Source of the DNA: CAXBMB01 sp052078155
Lineage (GTDB): Bacteria; Pseudomonadota; Alphaproteobacteria; Kiloniellales; DSM-21159
Reading direction: 5' to 3'
Assembly: GCA_052078155.1 (NCBI GenBank)
Contig: JBQJBP010000003.1
Location: 124,001 to 188,000, forward strand
Length of the DNA: 64,000 nt
In this document: positions 43,279 through 51,111 of the stretch, piece by piece
Numbering within the stretch: the stretch's first letter is position 1
Layout of the letters: each line of letters opens with the position of its first letter
The notes under the pieces: generated by a model
Seen by the model: the letters and a program-made list of their open reading frames with translations, nothing else
Told to the model about the DNA's origin: nothing
Database searches by the model: none
Made by a program: the position numbers and the translations under genes

Positions 43279-43854
43279 CTACTGCAGGCGTTTGGCCGCC
43301 ATAACCAGCATGATCTGAGCAAAACCGGAGAAGATCAGATTGATGCCCAGCATCAATCCCAGGAACCAGGCGGCAGACAGGGGCAACTGCGCCCAGATGA
43401 AAGCCGCCAGGAAGACGGAAACCAGCCCGTTCAGGGCCAGCCAGCCCCAGTTGGCCAGATGTTTGCGCGCGTCAAAAGCAGCGATGATCTTGGTCACCCC
43501 CTCCAGGGTGAACATGATGATCAGCAGCAGCGTCAAAGAGGTCGCCCCCGCGCTGATATCCAGCAGGATCATCAGGCCGATAACAATGCCCAGGACACCG
43601 GTGACCAACGGAAACCAGAAGCCGGAGGAATTGCGGTGTTTCAGGGCAGAGATCACCTGCACCACACCGGCAACCAGCAAAATGGCACCGACAAAAAGGG
43701 TAACGGTATAGGTCGCCACCACAGGCAGAACGATGGCAGCGGTCCCCACCAGAATCAGGGCAATGGCCTCAAAGATGAACAGGGTCGCGTTTTCCTGCAC
43801 CCCTTTAACCATGCGCTGGCCCAGGCTTTCCAGATCCGGATCCGTCTGTCCCAT
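43279..43854 (-). CDS. HdeD/DUF308-family membrane protein
   Basis: 191 residues from the ATG at 43854 (GGGGGG upstream); 16 extra residues in the longer frame look untranslated. Six membrane helices in three pairs: LFIFEAIALILVGTAAIVLP, TYTVTLFVGAILLVAGVVQV, FWFPLVTGVLGIVIGLMIL, SLTLLLIIMFTLEGVTKII, WGWLALNGLVSVFLAAFIW and WFLGLMLGINLIFSGFAQI. These match the HdeD pattern, linked to acid resistance in E. coli but of unclear role elsewhere. Monocistronic. Confidence 0.9.
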   Translation of the reverse strand: MGQTDPDLESLGQRMVKGVQENATLFIFEAIALILVGTAAIVLPVVATYTVTLFVGAILLVAGVVQVISALKHRNSSGFWFPLVTGVLGIVIGLMILLDISAGATSLTLLLIIMFTLEGVTKIIAAFDARKHLANWGWLALNGLVSVFLAAFIWAQLPLSAAWFLGLMLGINLIFSGFAQIMLVMAAKRLQ

Positions 43855-44103
43855 TGTTCCCCCCTTTAACAAGCAATGCTGTTGATAACTCTTCTCAGCC
43901 AAAGGTTAACAGTCAGGCAGAATCAGAACCAGAGTTTTCTCCCGACAGGAGGTCTCACGGCCAGCCTAAGACTGCCCAAACGGATCACTCCGGATTGCCC
44001 AGCCTGGACTGCCGGTGCGGCGGCTTGAATGGTTTGGACGCTCTGTTTCAGGCCGCGCGCCAGCCTGCAAAGGTTGAACAGCGCGCTTAACGCCAGCTAA
44101 CCT

Positions 44104-44496
44104 CTAGGTTTCCTGAGGCGTTAAGGCGGTTTTGATTTTCGTGAACTCCGCCTCTGACAGAACACCCTTTTCTGTCAGTTCTGCCAGTCTCTCAATCACC
44201 GCGGAATCAGATACCGGAGCCTGCACCAATTGCACTTTGGTCTTGGGATTTGATAAGGCCCAAATCAGGGCCACAATCCACGCCACCACCGTAAACGCCA
44301 GAAGATTAAGGACAAAAATGACCAGTTTGTTCTGATGATCGACACGAACGGCAATGATTGTGGGGATAAAAGTCACTACCAAAACGGCACCGACAATAAC
44401 AAAGTGCCAGATACTAAAAGTACCCAAATTCTTCTCCAACACAGGCTCGCTACACGCACTGGATGCCAGTGACGTTTGACCCATGCAGTTAACCAC
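44104..44496 (-). CDS. Superinfection-immunity-like membrane protein with SHOCT tail
   Basis: 130 residues. Two membrane helices (IWHFVIVGAVLVVTFIPTIIA and KLVIFVLNLLAFTVVAWIVALIWAL) with the FIPTIIAVR...N...AWIVALIWALS layout of the superinfection immunity family (T4 Imm-like). A short SHOCT-like helix pair follows at the C-terminus (VIERLAELTEKGVLSEAEFTKIKTAL). The family is widespread in bacterial chromosomes and mostly uncharacterised; protection from phage DNA injection is known only for the phage T4 protein. The gene lies 1.3 kb from ssrA, a frequent integration site, but no other phage genes are visible. Confidence 0.8.
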   Translation of the reverse strand: MVNCMGQTSLASSACSEPVLEKNLGTFSIWHFVIVGAVLVVTFIPTIIAVRVDHQNKLVIFVLNLLAFTVVAWIVALIWALSNPKTKVQLVQAPVSDSAVIERLAELTEKGVLSEAEFTKIKTALTPQET

Positions 44497-44613
44497 GCAA
44501 AATCAACCTATGAAAGAAGATCTTTGCAGTCTTTGAGTAAAGAGATGTTCAGGAAAGTACCGGGATGGCTCATCTGTTAGGGGAGCAACCAGAACGTCGG
44601 TTCTGGACCAGGA

Positions 44614-45549
44614 TCACTCCCGGTCAAGGCCTGCCATCAGTTCCCCCCACTCCCGCGCGGAAAGGCCGGAACTTTCCTGGGTGACTTCTTCACCGTTGAG
44701 CATACGCTTGACGATCTCCAGCCCCTGAGCAGACAGCCGGAAAGAGCCACGGGTGTAGTCTTCGAAGGCTTCATAGGTCAGAGGGACCCAGCGTTTGACC
44801 GCTTCCAGCATGGCATCGGCATAGACCCGGATTTCATACTGGGCATGGGGGTCGGCGCGCAAGGACAGGAAGTGCAGCAGATTGTGCAAATCCACCTTCC
44901 AATACCACTGGGTATAGAAATTCACCGGCAGGTTCATACGGGCCAGCTCCCTGGCCAGCCCCTGGCGGTCAGGGTCGGTCCTGCTGCCGTCCTGGGCTTC
45001 ATTGAGCACATGTTCATAGGTGTCATAGCACTGCTCGGCATCGCGCTTGAGCAAAGCCATGACCTCCTCTGCTTCGGCCCCTTCCAACACATCAGCCCGA
45101 CCCTGACGGTTGCTCTGAGACTGGGCCGCAAGCTGGGCCGGTGATGGCAGATAGAACTCCCGATCCAGGATGGAGTAACGGGCGGAATACTCGTTCACAT
45201 TGGCCGTGCGGTGACGGATCCACTGACGCGCCACAAAGATCGGCAGTTTGACGTGGAACTTCATCTCGCACATTTCAAAGGGCGTGGTGTGCCGGTGACG
45301 CAGCAGGTAGCGCAGCAATCCACGGTCCTGAGAGATCTTTTTGGTGCCCCGACCGTAAGAAACCCGGGCAGCCTGCACCACAGCCGCGTCATCGCCCATG
45401 TAATCGATCACCCGGACAAAGCCATGATCGAGCACGGGCAGAGGTTCGTAGAGAATTTCTTCCAGTTCCGGGACCGTGGCGCGGCGGGTTTGATAGGTTT
45501 GACTGCGGGCGGCAGCAATTTCTGCCTGCTGGTCCTGGCTGACGGGCAT
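44614..45549 (-). CDS. thyX: FAD-dependent thymidylate synthase
   Basis: About 311 residues from the ATG at 45549 (GAGG upstream); an ATG at 45591 would add 14 residues. The ThyX signature is present as [15 protein letters not shown] (about 112-126), with Asn where many homologs have Ser at the third variable place, as in other alphaproteobacterial Thy[13 protein letters not shown] near 57, [15 protein letters not shown] and a C-terminal ALEAFEDY-like region complete it. It makes dTMP from dUMP using methylene-tetrahydrofolate and FADH2, replacing ThyA. Single-gene unit upstream of ssrA on the opposite strand. Confidence 0.95.
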   Translation of the reverse strand: MPVSQDQQAEIAAARSQTYQTRRATVPELEEILYEPLPVLDHGFVRVIDYMGDDAAVVQAARVSYGRGTKKISQDRGLLRYLLRHRHTTPFEMCEMKFHVKLPIFVARQWIRHRTANVNEYSARYSILDREFYLPSPAQLAAQSQSNRQGRADVLEGAEAEEVMALLKRDAEQCYDTYEHVLNEAQDGSRTDPDRQGLARELARMNLPVNFYTQWYWKVDLHNLLHFLSLRADPHAQYEIRVYADAMLEAVKRWVPLTYEAFEDYTRGSFRLSAQGLEIVKRMLNGEEVTQESSGLSAREWGELMAGLDRE

Positions 45550-45754
45550 GGTGTTCGGGCCTCGACTCGGGTGGTGATCCTGGATGGGCATCCAGAATAG
45601 CCCCTGGGACCGGACCTTACCAGCCTGCCGTCCAGTTGGATCAGGCTTTCACCTTCAACACAAAGCAGCCCTCACCCTGCAACCTCACGGGTCGGTTGAA
45701 AGAACACCGACAACAATGCAAGTCGTCCCTTTTCCCGTCCGGGCAAAGACCCTA

Positions 45755-45845
45755 TATTGGCTATACCGGTTCGCCGGTTATGGCGCTAAACGCCTTCATG
45801 GAATAAGCGTAGTGGACCCGGGGGCAGTACCCGGCGCCTCCACCA
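45755..45845 (+). ncRNA. ssrA: tmRNA, acceptor piece of a permuted two-piece ssrA
   Basis: The 3' end of the tRNA-like domain is clear: GTGGACCCGGGGGCAGTACCCGGCG then CCTCCACCA ending at 45845. CGCCTCC pairs with GGGGGCG at the 5' end of the coding piece (45892-45898), including one G-U pair, to form the acceptor stem. The acceptor piece lies upstream of the coding piece, as in alphaproteobacterial permuted genes. The 5' end (about 45755) is an estimate. Confidence 0.85.
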
Positions 45846-45891
45846 TAACTGTTGCCCAACGGCTGCCTGTGCACTGTTGGCCGACGTGAAT

Positions 45892-46190
45892 GGGGGCGAA
45901 ACAGGATCGACACGCGTAGTAAAGATGTTGTGCGGCGCTCGGCATGGTACCGCCGTTATCGGGCCATCATAATAGTTGCAAATGACAACTATGCTGAGGC
46001 TCGCCTCGCAGCGTAAGCTGTCGGGTGAACCACTTTAAGTCCTTAGCCTTCAGCGGTTACAGGCGGGGTTCGGGGTGCACCTGGCAACAGAAGCATCCCA
46101 CTGCACGGTAGGATTCTTTCCTCGCCAGACAGGTCTTTGCCGGGATATCCGCAGGGGCTGCAAGTAACGTTCAAGATGCCGGGTCGGCAG
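45892..46190 (+). ncRNA. ssrA: tmRNA, coding piece with tag peptide frame
   Basis: It starts GGGGGCGAAACAGGATCGACACG. The tag frame is at 45978-46013, GCA to GCG with TAA at 46014-46016, encoding ANDNYAEARLAA. A pseudoknot-like GC-rich region follows; the 3' end is approximate. The 46-bp segment 45846-45891 is the intervening part removed during maturation. The sspB gene starts about 20 bp later. Confidence 0.9.
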
Positions 46191-46208
46191 TGGGGAGTAA
46201 TAACAGCC

Positions 46209-46751
46209 ATGAGTGATGAGGGTCTGCAATACAACGTATTGGTTGAAAACGCTTTGCGTACCGTTGTGCGCGATGCGTTGAGCCATACCGCTGAGCACGG
46301 CCTCTATGGTGATCATCACTTCTACATTACTTTTCAGACCGACCGCGACGACGTGATCATTCCCGACAAGCTGCGCCAGCGCTATGACACGGAAATGACC
46401 ATCGTGGTGCAGCACCGGTTCTGGGATCTGGAAGTGGATGACACCCGCTTCAAGATCACCCTCACCTTCAATGATGTGCCGGAAACCCTGGAAATTCCGC
46501 TGAACGCCATCACTTCTTTTGCTGACCCATCAGAGCGTTTTGGCCTGCAATTCGGCGGCAGTGCGGAAGAGCTGGACAGCGAAGAAGAGCGCATTCTGGA
46601 AGAAGCCGCAGCAGACCTGCTGGAAGGTGACAGCGAAGAAAACCAGCGCCCTGCCGCTTCCAACAAGGAAAGCGATCCGGCCGACGCCGAGTCCGGCGAT
46701 GAAGCTGACGGGGCAAAGGTCGTAACGCTGGACGCCTTCCGCAAGAAGTAA
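46209..46751 (+). CDS. sspB: SspB-family ClpXP adaptor for ssrA-tagged proteins
   Basis: 180 residues from the ATG at 46209 (GGGGAG upstream); the longer frame overlaps the tmRNA. The substrate-binding fold is visible as NALRTVVRDALSHTAEHGL, HHFYITFQTDRDDVIIPDKLR, MTIVVQHRFWDLEVDD and FSVTLTF-like strands. An acidic linker of about 60 residues follows, and the C-terminus VVTLDAFRKK is the ClpX-binding tail, typical of alphaproteobacterial SspB. It brings tmRNA-tagged proteins to ClpXP. The gene sits directly behind ssrA, which makes the tag it recognises. Confidence 0.93.
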   Translation: MSDEGLQYNVLVENALRTVVRDALSHTAEHGLYGDHHFYITFQTDRDDVIIPDKLRQRYDTEMTIVVQHRFWDLEVDDTRFKITLTFNDVPETLEIPLNAITSFADPSERFGLQFGGSAEELDSEEERILEEAAADLLEGDSEENQRPAASNKESDPADAESGDEADGAKVVTLDAFRKK

Positions 46752-46973
46752 AACCTGCCTGTCCCTGTGCAGAATTCAAACAGGTTCGTATCACAAAGTG
46801 AGTGAACTGGTTTCAGCAACCAGCCGTTTCTGGTTTCTGTGCGTTGTTTTTTCTTCCGGCACTCTGACAAATTCACGTGTTAAGTTCCCCTGACAGACAG
46901 GGAACAGAACAGTGTCCCTTTTCCGATCACCTTGTCAGCCGCTCACCTAGCAGGCTGTGACAAGCGGAAACCT

Positions 46974-47055
46974 GCATGCTCTAACACGTTGGAAAGAGTT
47001 TCACGCTTTAAGTGTCATCACGTAATGAGACCACTGAAAGCGATTTGACTCTAAA
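46974..47055 (-). repeat. Dispersed element, partial copy, reverse orientation
   Basis: About 80 bp: CATGCTCTAACACGTTGGAAAGAG, TTTCACGCTTTAAGTGTCATCACG, TAATGAGACC and AAAGCGATTTGACTCTA match hairpins I-II and one end. It ends 12 bp before the methyltransferase start; its CTAAAGGGA runs into that gene's ribosome site. The same 315-bp gap has a looser, doubtful half copy at 46771-46816 (AGAATTCAAACAGG...ATCACAAAGTGAGTG). Confidence 0.8.
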
Positions 47056-47066
47056 GGGACACCTGC

Positions 47067-47741
47067 ATGACGACGACAGACACCCAAGCCCCGAGGCTTG
47101 ACCCCGCACCGGGTGCCGAGTTCTACACGCCGAAATCTCTGCGCATTTATGATTTCCTGGTGCATGTGGTGTCCAACCATCTGCTGTGGCGCTGCCCCAC
47201 CGCCAGAATTCAGGCGCTGCACAATCAGCACATGTCAAACAACCATCTGGATGTGGGGGTGGGCACAGGGTACTTCCTCGACAAAGGACGCTTTCCGACC
47301 CCACAGCCGCGCCTGGCCTTGATGGATCTCAACACACACTGTCTGGCCCATGCCGCCCAGCGGGTTGCACGCTACAAACCGACACTGCATGAAGCCAACA
47401 TCCTGGAACCGGTATACTGGCAGGACGACAAGTTTGACTCCATCGGTCTTGGCTACCTGCTGCACTGCCTGCCCGGCAGCATGAAAAGCAAAGCGGTGGT
47501 TTTTGACAATCTGAAGCCCTTGCTGAACGACGGGGGCTGCCTGTTTGGCGCGACCATTCTGGGTCAGGGTGTTCAGCTAAATGCCGCGGCCCGAAAACTC
47601 ATGGGCCTTTACAACGCCAAGGGTATTTTCACCAACGGCGAAGACAATCTGGAAGATCTGGAGGCGAACCTGAAAAAGGCCTTCAGACGCTATGACCTGG
47701 AAGTTGTTGGCTCAGTTGCTCTGTTTGTCGGATACAGCTGA
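47067..47741 (+). CDS. Class I SAM-dependent methyltransferase
   Basis: 224 residues. The SAM-binding motif I is LDVGVGTGYFLDKG near 61; motif II acidic end MDLN near 92; FDSIGLGYLLHCLPG near 137 is motif IV-like. An N-terminal helical cap (YTPKSLRIYDFLVHVVSN) precedes. Substrate unknown; the length and cap suggest a small-molecule rather than RNA methyltransferase. It stands alone. The ribosome site AAAGGGA directly joins the end of a repeat-element copy, so the promoter may lie in or beyond that repeat. Confidence 0.88.
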   Translation: MTTTDTQAPRLDPAPGAEFYTPKSLRIYDFLVHVVSNHLLWRCPTARIQALHNQHMSNNHLDVGVGTGYFLDKGRFPTPQPRLALMDLNTHCLAHAAQRVARYKPTLHEANILEPVYWQDDKFDSIGLGYLLHCLPGSMKSKAVVFDNLKPLLNDGGCLFGATILGQGVQLNAAARKLMGLYNAKGIFTNGEDNLEDLEANLKKAFRRYDLEVVGSVALFVGYS

Positions 47742-47760
47742 CAGAAGACCATCTGTCAGC
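47737..47760 (+). terminator. Hairpin at the methyltransferase stop codon
   Basis: GCTGACAGA-n6-TCTGTCAGC, perfect 9-bp arms, overlapping the TGA stop. No T-tract follows, so termination is only possible. Confidence 0.5.
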
Positions 47761-47894
47761 GACAGAGCAGGAAAACTGATGGGAGTCCCTCAGTACATGA
47801 TCTCTTTGGATCGAATGCCCTGCGCCTGTAGGGAATCCCTGGGATAATCCCTCACCTGCTGAAAAAGGTGCATGTGTGTTTCAAGTGGGATCAT

Positions 47895-48030
47895 CTAGAG
47901 TCAAATCGGTTTAAGTGGACTCACTAGGTGATAACTCTTAAAGCGTGAAACTCTTTTCAACGTGTTAGAGGATGATTCACGGTTTAGTTCCAAGCGCAAA
48001 GCGCTTCTAACTAAACCGATCATGCTCTGG
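47895..48030 (+). repeat. Dispersed 140-bp structured element, full copy
   Basis: 136 bp, CTAGAGTCAAATCGGTTT to ACCGATCATGCTCTGG, with a small deletion in hairpin II that keeps CGTGAA/TTCACG paired. It is directly joined, head to head, to the reverse fragment at 48031-48058. Confidence 0.93.
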
Positions 48031-48058
48031 TACCTCACTTAAAGCGATTGCACTCTAG
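48031..48058 (-). repeat. Dispersed element, terminal fragment abutting a full copy
   Basis: TACCTCACTTAAAGCGATTG then CACTCTAG, one end of the element in reverse. Its CTAG (48055-48058) contains the TAG stop codon of the small gene on the minus strand. A full copy inserted into an older copy would give this arrangement. Confidence 0.8.
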
Positions 48059-48252
48059 CTGCTGATTTTTCCGTCCGTCAGCGGATTCCATTTGCGGACA
48101 TCTTTTTCCGGCTCAGGGTCAGTCGCAATTTTCCCCCCGACTGAACGGAAAAAATCCATAAAGCGCCGTTCCATTTCCTTGCGCTCTTCATCGGTCATGT
48201 CTTTCAGACGTTTGCCTGAAAAATCCTGCTGCTGAATATCGTTTTCAGCCAT
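48055..48252 (-). CDS. Small protein of unknown function
   Basis: 65 residues, hydrophilic and strongly charged, starting MAENDIQQQD. A helix with the pattern MTDEERKEMERRFMDFFRSVGG is central, followed by a DPEPEKDVRKWNP segment. The ATG lies beneath a plausible AGGACC site. No family is recognised. The stop codon TAG is supplied by the end of a repeat-element fragment, so the natural C-terminus may have been longer. Codon use and composition look coding. Confidence 0.6.
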   Translation of the reverse strand: MAENDIQQQDFSGKRLKDMTDEERKEMERRFMDFFRSVGGKIATDPEPEKDVRKWNPLTDGKISS

Positions 48253-48567
48253 GGTCCTGCTCCGAATTCCTCGTTCCTGACACCGGGCTTAACGCACCGC
48301 CCGGACTGTCCCCTTTGACCAAGCCTACCTGTTCTCGGACGCCCCCTTCCTGCAACAAGACAGGTAAAAAGAGGGATGATTGCTCGCCACACACTCAGCT
48401 TAACCCACTGATTCCATGAGATAAAGACGCAAGGATGCAGGCCAGCCGCAGAACGACCAACTTCCAGCATGACGAAATAGGGTTAATTCTTTATGAAGCG
48501 TCGGTGATTTTCCTTGCCAAATCAGGGGCCTGCTGATGCAGTGGCGACAGCAATCAGGGAAGAAAAG
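48253..48567. other. 315-bp intergenic region
   Basis: It separates the divergent 65-residue gene and the first alpha/beta hydrolase. A ribosome site GGGAAGAAAAG lies before 48568. Apart from the two expected promoters I see nothing in it. Confidence 0.4.
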
Positions 48568-49251
48568 ATGACCAATAGCAAGCAAACCGCAGACAGCCCG
48601 CCCGTTCTCGTAACATCAGACGGGTTCCTGATTGATGGCCCGCAGGAAGCGCCCCTGACCTTCGCCTTTGCCCATGGGGCCGGGGCGCCAATGGATACGC
48701 CCTTCATGGCCGCTTTTGCCACTGCCTTGGCGGAAGAAGGGATCCGGGTCGTGCGCTTTGAATTCCCCTATATGGCCCGCATGCGCAGGGAGGGCGGTCG
48801 CCGCCCCCCAAACCGGGCCCCGGTGCTGATGGAAACCTGGCGACAGGTGGCTGAACTGCTGAGTGACGCCCCGAAACTGGCCGTAGGCGGGAAATCCATG
48901 GGGGGGCGCTTTGCCTCCCTCTTTGCCGCCCAGCGGGAGAATCAAGGAGCCCCCTTGGCTGCGGTGGCCTGCCTGGGCTACCCCTTTCACCCGCCCGGCA
49001 AACCGGAAAACCTGCGCGTTGAGCATCTATCCGGCCTGAAAACACCGACACTGGTGGTCCAGGGAACCAGAGATCCCTTTGGCACGGAAGCCGAAGTGCC
49101 GAACTACCCGCTGTCCGATGCCATTTCACTGTCCTGGGCACCCGACGGGGATCACAACCTCACCCCCCGTAAAGCTTCCGGCCAAACCCAGGAACAGAAC
49201 TGGCAGGAAGCAGGCGCGGCTCTGGCAACCTTCCTGAAGGCCCGGATCTAA
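48568..49251 (+). CDS. Alpha/beta hydrolase of the TEX30/KANSL3-like family, copy 1
   Basis: About 227 residues from the ATG at 48568, which has GGGAAG upstream; 18 extra residues in the longer frame are unlikely. The core is small, as in this family: FAHGAGAPMDTPFM near 40, nucleophile Ser in GKSMGGR near 110, acid Asp in QGTRDPFG near 170 and His in DGDHNLTPR near 195. The conserved RFEFPYMARMRREG loop identifies the group. Substrate unknown; cytoplasmic. A paralog follows on the same strand. Confidence 0.88.
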   Translation: MTNSKQTADSPPVLVTSDGFLIDGPQEAPLTFAFAHGAGAPMDTPFMAAFATALAEEGIRVVRFEFPYMARMRREGGRRPPNRAPVLMETWRQVAELLSDAPKLAVGGKSMGGRFASLFAAQRENQGAPLAAVACLGYPFHPPGKPENLRVEHLSGLKTPTLVVQGTRDPFGTEAEVPNYPLSDAISLSWAPDGDHNLTPRKASGQTQEQNWQEAGAALATFLKARI

Positions 49252-49383
49252 GCCATCCCCAGGTCCAGACCAGCTGGCAAACAGCAGTGCAATTCAGACG
49301 GAGCTGCGCAACAATACGTCTCGCTGACAGGCCCAGCGCTGCACGACCGTCCGAGGAACCCGACCCGATAATCCAAAGCAACC

Positions 49384-50076
49384 ATGACCGACTCTGCCTC
49401 ACCCCACAGCCCGGAAACGCCGCTTATTGATCCAGCGGCCTTTCTGATCAATGGTCCGGAAGATGCCCCCCTGACCTTTGCCTTTGGGCATGGTGCCGGA
49501 GCCCCCATGGACATGCCTTACCTGAGTTTCATTGCAGAGGGTGTCGCAGCCCAAGGCATCAGAGTCGTGCGCTTTGAGTTTCCTTTCCGGGCGCGCATGC
49601 GCCGCGAGGGCATTCAGCTGCCGGTGGACAGCGATGCTGTGTTGCTGGAAACCTGGCGGCAGGTGGATCGGGTTCTGACAGGAAGTGGCACGTTGATCAT
49701 TGGCGGACAGTCCATGGGCGGGCGCTTTGCCTCCATGTACGCCGCAGAACGTGCCAAAGCCGGGCGTCCCTACCCGGCCGTTGCCTGCCTGGGATTTCCC
49801 TTTCACCCTCCCGGTCAGCCCGACAACCTGCGCACCGCGCATCTGGAGGATTTCACCACCCCCATGCTGGTGATCAACGGCACCAAAGACCCCTACGGAT
49901 CACCTGAAGAGATCCTCAGCTACCCCCTGTCCGACTGCATAGAGATCCACTGGGCTCCGGACGGGGACCATGACCTGGCACCGCGCCAGCCTTCCCCGCG
50001 CACCCGGGATCAGAACTGGCAGGAAGCCTGCGATAGGCTGGTGGCCTTTCTGAAAACCCACGCCGGGCTTATCTGA
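49384..50076 (+). CDS. Alpha/beta hydrolase of the TEX30/KANSL3-like family, copy 2
   Basis: 230 residues, homologous throughout to the preceding gene: GHGAGAPMDMPYL, RFEFPFRARMRREG, GQSMGGRFASMYAAE with the nucleophile Ser, NGTKDPYG with Asp and DGDHDLAPR with His. The two genes are 132 bp apart, an old tandem duplication. Both triads are intact. It is followed by a partial 140-bp element and a GC-rich hairpin. Confidence 0.88.
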   Translation: MTDSASPHSPETPLIDPAAFLINGPEDAPLTFAFGHGAGAPMDMPYLSFIAEGVAAQGIRVVRFEFPFRARMRREGIQLPVDSDAVLLETWRQVDRVLTGSGTLIIGGQSMGGRFASMYAAERAKAGRPYPAVACLGFPFHPPGQPDNLRTAHLEDFTTPMLVINGTKDPYGSPEEILSYPLSDCIEIHWAPDGDHDLAPRQPSPRTRDQNWQEACDRLVAFLKTHAGLI

Positions 50077-50125
50077 GCATCCACGCCGGGCTTTAACCTG
50101 TTCGCCTTGAGAACGATCGGTTTTG

Positions 50126-50190
50126 CTAGAGTCAAATCGGTTTAAGTGGACTTACTACGTGATAACACTTGAAGCGTGAATTTGCCTCTA
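50126..50190 (+). repeat. Dispersed element, partial copy (first half)
   Basis: 65 bp, CTAGAGTCAAATCGGTTTAA through the hairpin I arms to GCGTGAATTTGCCTCTA, then cut. A separate 9-bp-arm hairpin starts seven bases later, as if something replaced the second half. Confidence 0.88.
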
Positions 50191-50196
50191 ACCCAA

Positions 50197-50222
50197 CAGG
50201 GTGCCAGCGAACCGGCACCCTG
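50197..50222 (+). terminator. Hairpin after the second alpha/beta hydrolase
   Basis: CAGGGTGCC-n8-GGCACCCTG, perfect 9-bp arms, between two convergent genes. No T-tract, so a weak or Rho-assisted terminator at best. Confidence 0.5.
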
Positions 50223-50278
50223 CCCGAGCAGCTTCTGCCCAACTGGTAAGAGGGTAAATCCCGGTTTACCTCCGGGAC

Positions 50279-50701
50279 TCAGACGACTTCCTGATAGCCC
50301 TCTTTGTAGCCTTCATCCTGAACGGCAATGGGCTGAACAATATCGATGACAGTGCCGGACGGATCCTGCAGGGCAAAGTGGCGCTGGCCCCAGGGCTCAT
50401 CTTTCAGTTCGAAGACCACCGGCAGGCCAGCCGCCTCCACTTCCGCCCGCACCATGCCGGCATCTTCCACTTCCAGGGAGAAGATCACCCCCTGTCCGCC
50501 AAAGGCCGGCTGAAAGGGTTTGGCCTGGGTGTGATGCTCCGGCGCGAGGAAACCGATCTGGGAACTGGGCAGTCCCGGGACTTGCAGATGGCGATAAAAG
50601 TCAGCGGTGAAAAGCGGCTGGAAGCCCAGACGCCGATAGAAAACCTCACATTCATCCAGCTTGTCGGTCACGATGATGGGGAAAGTTGCCTTGGCTTGCA
50701 T
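50279..50701 (-). CDS. VOC (glyoxalase/bleomycin-resistance) family protein
   Basis: 140 residues from the ATG at 50701, which has AAGGAGA upstream; the longer frame runs through the regulatory region. The VOC beta-alpha-beta-beta-beta pattern is visible: FPIIVTDKLDECEVFYRRLGF, FSLEVEDAGMVRAEVEAAGL and HFALQDPSGTVIDIVQP with the late metal-binding Glu position replaced by Asp. Divergent from a WYL regulator and separated by two palindromic sites, a common arrangement in which the regulator controls the VOC gene. Possible roles are antibiotic or aldehyde detoxification. Confidence 0.87.
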   Translation of the reverse strand: MQAKATFPIIVTDKLDECEVFYRRLGFQPLFTADFYRHLQVPGLPSSQIGFLAPEHHTQAKPFQPAFGGQGVIFSLEVEDAGMVRAEVEAAGLPVVFELKDEPWGQRHFALQDPSGTVIDIVQPIAVQDEGYKEGYQEVV

Positions 50702-50831
50702 TGCTCTATCTCCTTGAAAGGGCAGCAAGAAACGGAGTGAAGACTGCCGTGTTTCCTTGCTAGACAGCACCCCCCGGGACCATCCCGAGGCAATCTGCCT
50801 GCCCGTCTGCCTCAAGAGATAGGACCAGCCT

Positions 50832-50851
50832 CCTGACAACTTTCTGTCAGG
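50832..50851. promoter_or_regulatory. Operator palindrome 1 (TGACA-N6-TGTCA)
   Basis: CCTGACA-n6-TGTCAGG, perfect 7-bp arms, in the VOC/WYL divergent region. It shares core and spacing with palindrome 2, whose centre is 34 bp away, about three helical turns. Confidence 0.7.
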
Positions 50852-50861
50852 GGCACTGACA

Positions 50862-50889
50862 CCCTACTGACAGCTTGTTGTCAGTAGGG
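50862..50889. promoter_or_regulatory. Operator palindrome 2 (TGACA-N6-TGTCA)
   Basis: CCCTACTGACA-n6-TGTCAGTAGGG, perfect 11-bp arms. The same TGACA-N6-TGTCA core as palindrome 1 points to one dimeric regulator binding both, most simply the adjacent WYL protein. Confidence 0.75.
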
Positions 50890-51111
50890 GTAAGATAGAG
50901 TGACAAAATCAATCAGCGATTTAGGACCGCCCCAGTCGCAGATTGCCACGGCCAAGGACGACAAGGCCCACTGCTGCACAGCCATTCCCGGCACACAACA
51001 TCTCGTGCAACGGTCAGGTTTCAGTCCGGTTCGGGTCCGGCTCCCGGTAAACACCAGGTGTCGGGCAGAAGGCAGAGACGCACCACGGGGCGAAGAAAAG
51101 GCATTAGGATC

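Noticed and set aside
46137..46208. Upstream start for sspB
   Set aside because: These codons overlap the tmRNA coding piece, and the conserved SspB N-terminus begins at 46209.
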